A stretch of 64,000 nt of DNA from Betaproteobacteria bacterium (GTDB lineage: Bacteria; Pseudomonadota; Gammaproteobacteria; Burkholderiales; Thiobacillaceae): assembly GCA_016219425.1 (NCBI GenBank), contig JACRNB010000008.1, positions 103,248 through 167,247 of the forward strand. The letters run 5' to 3'. The notes under the pieces are model-generated. The model ran no database searches, was not told the origin of the DNA, and was given only the letters and a program-made list of their open reading frames with translations. Shown piece after piece: positions 59,091 to 64,000 of the stretch. Positions within the stretch are counted from its first letter, which is position 1, and each line of letters starts with the position of its first letter. The translations under genes and the position numbers were made by a program.

Positions 59091-60773
59091 ATGAACCTGA
59101 AATCCCTTCGCCTCGCCTTTCTCACCCTCCCCCTCGTCGCCTGCGCGCAAACCGCGGCAGTCGCCCAGCCCGAGGTCGTGAAACCCGCGCCCGGCCTGGA
59201 CGGCCCGTTGCTATACCAGTTCCTGCTGGGCGAGATCGCCGGGCAGCGGGGCGAACTCAAGCTCGCCGCCGACGCTTACAGCGATCTGGCCGACAAGATC
59301 CCCGACGCGCGCATCGCCAAGCGCGCCACCGAGATCGCCTCGTACTCCCGCCAACCCAAACTGGCGTTGAAGAACGCCCTGTTGTGGGTGGAACTGGACC
59401 CCGCCTCCGCCAAGGGGCGTCAGACCGTGGTTTCGCTGCTCCTCAGCGCCGGTCAGGTCAGCGACGCCAAGCCTCATCTGGACGCCTGGCTGCGCCTTGG
59501 CAAGCCGGAAGAAACCTTCCTGCAACTGCACGGATTGTTGGCGCGCCAGAACGACAAGCTGGCGCTATCCAATCTGGTCTCCGACCTGGCCGCCGCCTAT
59601 CCGGGCCTGCCCGAGGCGCGTTTTGCCGTGGCCCAGTTCGCCCTCCAGGCCGGGCAGGCCGCCAAGGCGCTGTCGGTGCTGGACGAAGCGCTCAACGCCC
59701 GGCCCGGCTGGGAGTCCGCCGCCCTGCTGAAATCCCAGGCCCTGAGTCGGAAAGACGGGCTGCCGGCCTCCCTGGCCTACCTTGAAGGTTTTCTCAGGGA
59801 CTACCCCCAGGCGCGGGAAGCCCGTCTGACCTACGCCAAACAACTGGCGCGCGCCGGGCGTCTGGGCGACTCCCGCCAGGTGTTTGAGCAGATCGCCAAG
59901 GAATCCCCGGACAGCCCCGGCGCCCATTTCGCCCTCGGCCTGGTGGCCTTGCAGGGCAACGACCTGGACAACGCCCGCACCAGCCTGATCAAGGCCATGG
60001 ACCTGGGACACCAGGACATCCCCACCATCCGCCTCTACCTCGGCCAGATCGAGGAGGCGCAGGGCAAGCTGGAACAGGCCCTCACCTGGTACAAAGGCGT
60101 GGACCGCAGCCCGGTGTACCTGGATGCGCGGCTGCGCTCCGCCACCCTGATGGGCAAGCTGGGCCGGGTGCGCGAGGCGCGGGAGTGGCTGGCGGAAACC
60201 CATGCCCGGAATGACGGAGAGCGCGTCCAGTTGATCCAGGCCGAAACCATGATCCTGCGCGACGCCAAGGATCTGCCCGGCGCGTACCAGGCGCTCAGTC
60301 AGGCCATCGAAAAGATGCCCGGCGCCTTCGACCTGCTCTACGACCGCGCCATGCTCTCGGAAAAGCGCGGGCAACTGGACCTGATGGAAAAGGATCTGCT
60401 GCAACTCATCCGCCTCAAGCCCGACTACGCCCACGCCTACAACGCCCTGGGCTACACCCTGGCGGACCGCACCGCGCGCATCGACGAGGCGATCAAGTAC
60501 CTGGAAACGGCGCTGAAGCTCTCCCCCGAAGACCCCTTCATCCTCGACAGCATGGGCTGGGCGCTGTTCAAGGCCAAACGCCCTGGCGAGGCCATCCCCT
60601 ATCTGCGCCGCGCCTTCGCCGCCAAGCCCGACCCCGAGATCGCCGCCCACCTGGGGGAATCCCTCTGGGCCACCGGCGAACGTGAAGAGGCGCAACGCAT
60701 CTGGCGCGCCTCCCTGCAAACCCATCCGGACAATGAAGTCCTGCGCGAAACCGTGTCGCGCCTGACGCGTTGA
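59091..60773 (+). CDS. TPR-repeat lipoprotein
   Basis: 560-residue lipoprotein with lipobox LVAC (Cys18) and about ten tetratricopeptide repeats from residue 40 on (for example ALGLVALQGNDLDNARTSLIKAM, YNALGYTLADRTARIDEAI). Probably a periplasmic scaffold anchored in a membrane, perhaps the outer one since LolB follows. The gene end overlaps the TTG start of lolB. Same pairing is common in betaproteobacteria. Confidence 0.88.
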   Translation: MNLKSLRLAFLTLPLVACAQTAAVAQPEVVKPAPGLDGPLLYQFLLGEIAGQRGELKLAADAYSDLADKIPDARIAKRATEIASYSRQPKLALKNALLWVELDPASAKGRQTVVSLLLSAGQVSDAKPHLDAWLRLGKPEETFLQLHGLLARQNDKLALSNLVSDLAAAYPGLPEARFAVAQFALQAGQAAKALSVLDEALNARPGWESAALLKSQALSRKDGLPASLAYLEGFLRDYPQAREARLTYAKQLARAGRLGDSRQVFEQIAKESPDSPGAHFALGLVALQGNDLDNARTSLIKAMDLGHQDIPTIRLYLGQIEEAQGKLEQALTWYKGVDRSPVYLDARLRSATLMGKLGRVREAREWLAETHARNDGERVQLIQAETMILRDAKDLPGAYQALSQAIEKMPGAFDLLYDRAMLSEKRGQLDLMEKDLLQLIRLKPDYAHAYNALGYTLADRTARIDEAIKYLETALKLSPEDPFILDSMGWALFKAKRPGEAIPYLRRAFAAKPDPEIAAHLGESLWATGEREEAQRIWRASLQTHPDNEVLRETVSRLTR

Positions 60774-61351
60774 ACCCTTCCCGACGCGGCGTCCTCGTCG
60801 CCCTGGCCTTGCTGGCGGCGGGGTGCGCCGAACCCCCCATCGCACCCGCCCCCGTGGCCGGCGCGCGTACTGCCCCACCCGCCTCGTTCCGTCTGGAGGG
60901 GCGGGTCTCGGTGAAATCCGGGGAGGAATCCTTTTCCGGCGGCATCGCCTGGCGGCACGTCCCGGACGCGGATGAAATCCTCCTCACCACCCCGCTGGGC
61001 CAGGGCGTGGCGGAACTTCGCATCACCCCCCAGGGCGCAAACCTGGTGGATGGCAAGGGTCGCCAGCACGCCGCCCCGGATACCGCCAGCCTGCTGCGCC
61101 AGACCCTGGGCGTGGAATTGCCCCTGCAAGGCCTGGTCTGGTGGGCGCTCGGACGCCCCCGCCCGGACGCCCCCGCCCACGAGGAATTCGACGCCGCAGG
61201 CCAGGTCGCGCGCATGGAACAGGACGGCTGGCGCATCGAATTCGCGCGCCATGCCCGGCAGCAGGGATACCTCCTGCCTGGCCGCCTCATCGCCCGCCGC
61301 GGCGAAGACCTGGAGGTGCGCCTGGTGGCGGACGCCTGGGAACTGCCGTGA
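60770..61351 (+). CDS. lolB: Outer-membrane lipoprotein receptor LolB
   Basis: 193-residue lipoprotein that takes lipoproteins from LolA and places them in the outer membrane. Lipobox LAAGC (Cys19), FRLEGRVSVKSGEESFSGGIAWRH and LPLQGLVWWALGRP are typical. It starts with TTG 60770 overlapping the upstream stop (TTGA); no ATG or GTG precedes the signal peptide. The stop shares one base with ispE (TGATG). Confidence 0.9.
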   Translation: MNPSRRGVLVALALLAAGCAEPPIAPAPVAGARTAPPASFRLEGRVSVKSGEESFSGGIAWRHVPDADEILLTTPLGQGVAELRITPQGANLVDGKGRQHAAPDTASLLRQTLGVELPLQGLVWWALGRPRPDAPAHEEFDAAGQVARMEQDGWRIEFARHARQQGYLLPGRLIARRGEDLEVRLVADAWELP

Positions 61352-62208
61352 TGACGCGCTACCCCGCCCCCGCCAAGCTCAATCTCTTCCTCCATGTCGT
61401 CGGCAGACGCGCCGACGGCTACCACCTGCTGGAGACCGTGTTCCGTTTCCTCGATGTGGGGGACGAACTGGAGATCACCCCGCGTGTGGATGGCGCAATC
61501 TGCCTGCACGCCCCCCTGCCCGGAGTGCCGCCGGAACAAGACCTGTGCGCGCGCGCGGCGATCCTGTTGCAGGCGCACACCCGCTGCCGCCTGGGTGCTG
61601 ATATCCGCCTCATCAAGCGCCTGCCCCTGGGGGGCGGCCTGGGCGGCGGCAGCTCCGACGCCGCCACCGTGCTCCTGGCGCTGAACCGGCTCTGGTCGCT
61701 ACATCGGTCGCGCGCCGAATTGCAGGCGTTGGGACTGAAACTTGGCGCCGACGTGCCGGTGTTCATCTACGGCCAGACCGCCTTCGCCCAGGGGGTGGGA
61801 GAGGCGCTCTCCCCGTGCGCCCCCGCCCCCGCCGCCTATGTGGTGCTGACGCCCCGCGTCCATGTCTCCACCCCCGCCGTGTTCAGCCATCCAGGGTTGA
61901 CGCGGGATACACCCTCCGTCAAAATCGCGCCCCTCTCGGATGGGGCCAGGACTGGGTTTTTCGGCAATGATCGGTTCCGCAACGATCTCCAGTCCGTGGT
62001 CAGCGCGCAGTTCCCCGAAGTGGCCGAGGCCCTGGTCTGGTTGGGCCGATACGGCGAAGCGCGCATGACCGGCTCCGGGGCCTGCGTGTTTGCACCCTTT
62101 GCCGACCGGGCGGCGGCGGAAGCGGTGTTTCGCCAGCGCCCCGAGCATCTGAACGGTTTTGTCGCCGACGGCGTCGATCAGCATCCCTTGATCGACTACG
62201 CCGGTTGA
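61351..62208 (+). CDS. ispE: 4-diphosphocytidyl-2-C-methyl-D-erythritol kinase
   Basis: GHMP kinase of the non-mevalonate isoprenoid pathway. PAPAKLNLFLHV starts the 285-residue protein; the ATP loop PLGGGLGGGSSDAA is at 92-105 and ARMTGSGACVF near the end. ATG 61351 shares its A with the lolB stop. The stop is only 3 bases from the tRNA-Gln gene, so the tRNA may be cut from this transcript. Confidence 0.97.
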   Translation: MTRYPAPAKLNLFLHVVGRRADGYHLLETVFRFLDVGDELEITPRVDGAICLHAPLPGVPPEQDLCARAAILLQAHTRCRLGADIRLIKRLPLGGGLGGGSSDAATVLLALNRLWSLHRSRAELQALGLKLGADVPVFIYGQTAFAQGVGEALSPCAPAPAAYVVLTPRVHVSTPAVFSHPGLTRDTPSVKIAPLSDGARTGFFGNDRFRNDLQSVVSAQFPEVAEALVWLGRYGEARMTGSGACVFAPFADRAAAEAVFRQRPEHLNGFVADGVDQHPLIDYAG

Positions 62209-62211
62209 ACT

Positions 62212-62286
62212 TGGGGAGTCGCCAAGTGGTAAGGCACCGGATTTTGATTCCGGCATTCGTAGGTTCGATCCCTACCTCCCCAGCCA
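62212..62286 (+). tRNA. tRNA-Gln (TTG)
   Basis: 75-base cloverleaf with acceptor TGGGGAG/CTCCCCA, anticodon stem CCGGA/TCCGG around loop TTTTGAT (anticodon TTG), T-loop TTCGATC, discriminator G and encoded CCA. The U1-A72 pair and G73 are Gln identity features. No separate promoter is evident. Confidence 0.97.
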
Positions 62287-62292
62287 CTCACG

Positions 62293-62320
62293 GCGTGCAG
62301 CGCAGGCTGCACGCTTTTTT
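62293..62320 (+). terminator. Intrinsic terminator behind tRNA-Gln
   Basis: Perfect 9-base stem GCGTGCAGC (62293-62301) and GCTGCACGC (62306-62314), GCAG loop, then TTTTTT (62315-62320). It should end the lolB-ispE-tRNA transcript. The prs start codon is only 29 bases further, which leaves little room for a prs promoter. Confidence 0.92.
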
Positions 62321-62349
62321 GTTTATGGACTGACGGCGCGAGGCTCGCA

Positions 62350-63300
62350 GTGGCATACGACAGCTTGATGGTGTTTACCGGCAACGCCCATCCCAAGCTC
62401 GCCGAGGATGTGGCCAAAAACCTCAACATGCGTTTGGGGCGCGCCACCGTGGGCCGCTTCTCTGACGGCGAGATCACCGTCGAGATCATGGAGAACGTGC
62501 GCGGCAAGGACGTGTTCGTGCTCCAGTCCACCTGCGCCCCCACCAACGAGAGCCTGATGGAGATCATGCTCATGGTGGACGCCCTGCGCCGCTCCTCCGC
62601 CGGACGCATCACCGCCGCCATTCCCTACTTCGGTTACGCGCGCCAGGACCGCCGCGTGCGTTCCGCTCGGGTGCCCATCACCGCGCGCGTGGTGGCCGAC
62701 ATGCTCACCGTGGTGGGCGTGGACCGCGTCCTCACCATGGACCTCCACTCGGACCAGATCCAGGGCTTCTTCGACATCCCGGTGGACAACATCTATTCCA
62801 CCCCCATCCTCATGGGCGACATCTGGAAGCAGGACTACGAGAACCTGATGGTGGTCTCCCCCGACGTCGGCGGCGTGGTGCGCGCGCGCGCCGTGGCCAA
62901 GCGCCTGGAGTGCGACCTGGCCATCATCGACAAGCGCCGTCCCAAGCCCAACGTGGCCAAGGTCATGCACATCATCGGCGACGTGAAGGACCGCACCTGT
63001 CTGATCATGGATGACATGGTGGATACCGCGAACACCCTGTGCGAGGCCGCCAACGCGCTCAAGGAACACGGCGCGAAGAAGGTGATGGCCTACTGCACCC
63101 ACCCGGTCCTGTCCGGCAGCGCCATCAGCCGCATCAGCAATTCCGCCCTGGACGAACTGGTGGTGACGGACACCATCCCCCTGCGTGACGAGGCCAAGGC
63201 CTGTTCACGCATCCGCCAGCTTTCCTGCGCCAGCCTGCTGGCCGAGACCATTCGCCGCATCAGCGCGGAAGATTCCGTGAGTTCGCTGTTCCTGGAATAG
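62350..63300 (+). CDS. prs: Ribose-phosphate pyrophosphokinase (PRPP synthase)
   Basis: Makes PRPP from ribose 5-phosphate and ATP for nucleotide, His and Trp synthesis. 316 aa; GTG start at 62350 with GAGG eight bases upstream. [22 protein letters not shown] and the PRPP loop [17 protein letters not shown] (about 217-233) are intact. Followed by rplY and pth. Confidence 0.97.
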   Translation: MAYDSLMVFTGNAHPKLAEDVAKNLNMRLGRATVGRFSDGEITVEIMENVRGKDVFVLQSTCAPTNESLMEIMLMVDALRRSSAGRITAAIPYFGYARQDRRVRSARVPITARVVADMLTVVGVDRVLTMDLHSDQIQGFFDIPVDNIYSTPILMGDIWKQDYENLMVVSPDVGGVVRARAVAKRLECDLAIIDKRRPKPNVAKVMHIIGDVKDRTCLIMDDMVDTANTLCEAANALKEHGAKKVMAYCTHPVLSGSAISRISNSALDELVVTDTIPLRDEAKACSRIRQLSCASLLAETIRRISAEDSVSSLFLE

Positions 63301-63315
63301 CGCGCTCACTTTTCC

Positions 63316-63339
63316 GGGTCGCCTGGTCGCGGGCGACCC
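63316..63339. terminator. Hairpin between prs and rplY
   Basis: 8-base arms GGGTCGCC (63316-63323) and GGCGACCC (63332-63339) in the 60-base gap; a short TCTTC follows rather than a T-run. Could be an attenuator or a processing signal before rplY. Confidence 0.4.
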
Positions 63340-63360
63340 TCTTCAACTAGGAGTACTGCA

Positions 63361-63966
63361 ATGCAATTCGAACTCAACGCCACCAAGCGTGACGTACAGG
63401 GCACCGGAGCGAGCCGCCGCCTGCGTCATGCCAGCCGCGTCCCCGGCATCGTCTATGGCGCCGGCAAGGCCCCCCAGTCCATCGACGTGGACCACAAGGA
63501 GCTCTACTTCAGCATGAAGAACGAGGCCTTCCACTCCACCGTGCTCAGCCTCAACCTGGACGGCGCCAAGGAATCCGTGCTCCTGCGCGATTTCCAGATG
63601 CACCCCTACAAGCCCCTGATCCTGCATGTGGACTTCCTGCGCGTGGACGCCACCCACAAGATCCACGTCAAGGTGCCGCTGCACTTCAAGAACGCGGACG
63701 TCTCCCCCGGCGTGAAGCTGTCCGGCGGCGTGGTCAGCCACGTCATGACCGAGGTGGACATCGCCTGTCTGCCTGCCAACCTGCCCGAGTTCATCGAAGT
63801 GGACCTGATCAAGCTGGAATCCGGCCACTCCATGCACCTGTCCCACCTGACGCTCCCCGCCGGCGTGGAACTGCCCCAGCTGGCGCGCGGCGATGACCCC
63901 ACCGTGGTCACCATCCTGGGCGCCAAGGCGGAATCCGCCGAGGGCGAGGCCCCCGCCGCCGCCTGA
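63361..63966 (+). CDS. rplY: 50S ribosomal protein L25 (general stress protein Ctc form)
   Basis: 201-residue two-domain L25/TL5 that binds 5S rRNA: N-terminal L25 domain (FELNATKRDVQGTGASRRLR, VPGIVYG) and C-terminal TL5 domain, with an Ala/Glu-rich tail. AGGAG lies eight bases before the ATG. Its stop shares one base with pth. Confidence 0.97.
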   Translation: MQFELNATKRDVQGTGASRRLRHASRVPGIVYGAGKAPQSIDVDHKELYFSMKNEAFHSTVLSLNLDGAKESVLLRDFQMHPYKPLILHVDFLRVDATHKIHVKVPLHFKNADVSPGVKLSGGVVSHVMTEVDIACLPANLPEFIEVDLIKLESGHSMHLSHLTLPAGVELPQLARGDDPTVVTILGAKAESAEGEAPAAA

Positions 63967-64000
63967 TGTCCCCAGCGGCCCCGCGCCTCATCGTCGGCCT
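63966..64000 (+). CDS. pth: Peptidyl-tRNA hydrolase (partial, start only)
   Basis: Only 11 codons are in the window: MSPAAPRLIVGL, where RLIVGL matches the start of Pth (xIxLIVGLGNPG), an enzyme that frees tRNA from dropped-off peptides. The ATG overlaps the rplY stop by one base (TGATG). The rplY-pth order is typical, which supports the call despite the short fragment. Confidence 0.85.
   Translation, partial: MSPAAPRLIVG

Overview
The window reads as chromosomal DNA of a GC-rich betaproteobacterium, probably a free-living, polarly flagellated member of the Nitrosomonadales, Rhodocyclales or Thiobacillus neighbourhood. This placement is my inference from gene content and protein flavour, not a database result. 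The markers used are SlmA, RdgC, the FlhF/FlhG/FliA/MotCD flagellar set, lolB-ispE-tRNA-Gln-prs-rplY-pth, and dnaA-dnaN-gyrB beside rpmH-rnpA-yidC-mnmE. No phage, insertion sequence, CRISPR array or rRNA operon is visible, and no gap over 300 bases lacks a gene.

Layout. 1-5.3 kb (minus strand): mnmG-rsmG-parA-parB run towards the ATP synthase genes (atpI-like, atpB cut by the window edge), with two parS sites just upstream of mnmG. 5.3-13.3 kb (minus): an MsbA-like ABC transporter, slmA, ygfZ, and a tRNA-Met-miaB-phoH-ybeY-corC group interrupted by a RelE/ParE toxin-antitoxin pair. 13.4-16.4 kb (minus): two thioredoxin-fold proteins, a TolC-like channel and a short periplasmic adaptor, with no inner-membrane pump. 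16.5-18.1 kb (plus): a PilZ-like protein. 18.1-25.9 kb (minus): flhB-flhA-flhF-flhG-fliA-motC-motD. 25.9-29.1 kb: a flavoprotein, an AAA/DUF4143 ATPase and a DUF6883/DUF4926 pair.

29.2-38.2 kb is the replication-origin locus. dnaA-dnaN-gyrB lie on minus, with a DnaA-box cluster between dnaA and dnaN, and rpmH-rnpA-yidC-mnmE diverge on plus. A third parS-like site overlaps the gyrB start. 38.2-47.8 kb (minus): an acyltransferase and DegT-type aminotransferase pair, tldD, a nitrilase-family amidase, yhdP and a GDP-hexose phosphorylase-like protein. 47.9-59.0 kb: rdgC (plus), then on minus a NERD-helicase, vapBC, parC, a tiny zinc-ribbon gene, parE, a dynamin-like GTPase and mutM. 59.1-64 kb (plus): a TPR lipoprotein, lolB, ispE, tRNA-Gln, prs, rplY and the start of pth.

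The genes form coherent groups: replication and segregation (dnaA, dnaN, gyrB, parAB/parS, slmA, parCE), tRNA and ribosome maturation (mnmE, mnmG, rsmG, miaB, ybeY, rnpA), polar flagellum assembly, and envelope biogenesis (yidC, lolB, yhdP, ABC exporter). Dispersed palindromic REP-like repeats sit at gene ends, and several supply or abut stop codons. The most notable oddities are the pump-less thioredoxin/TolC/adaptor cassette, an FlhB with NPRH in place of the NPTH self-cleavage motif, an FlhG without a recognisable P-loop, and a REP-like insertion flanked by a 27-base near-perfect direct repeat between rdgC and the helicase.
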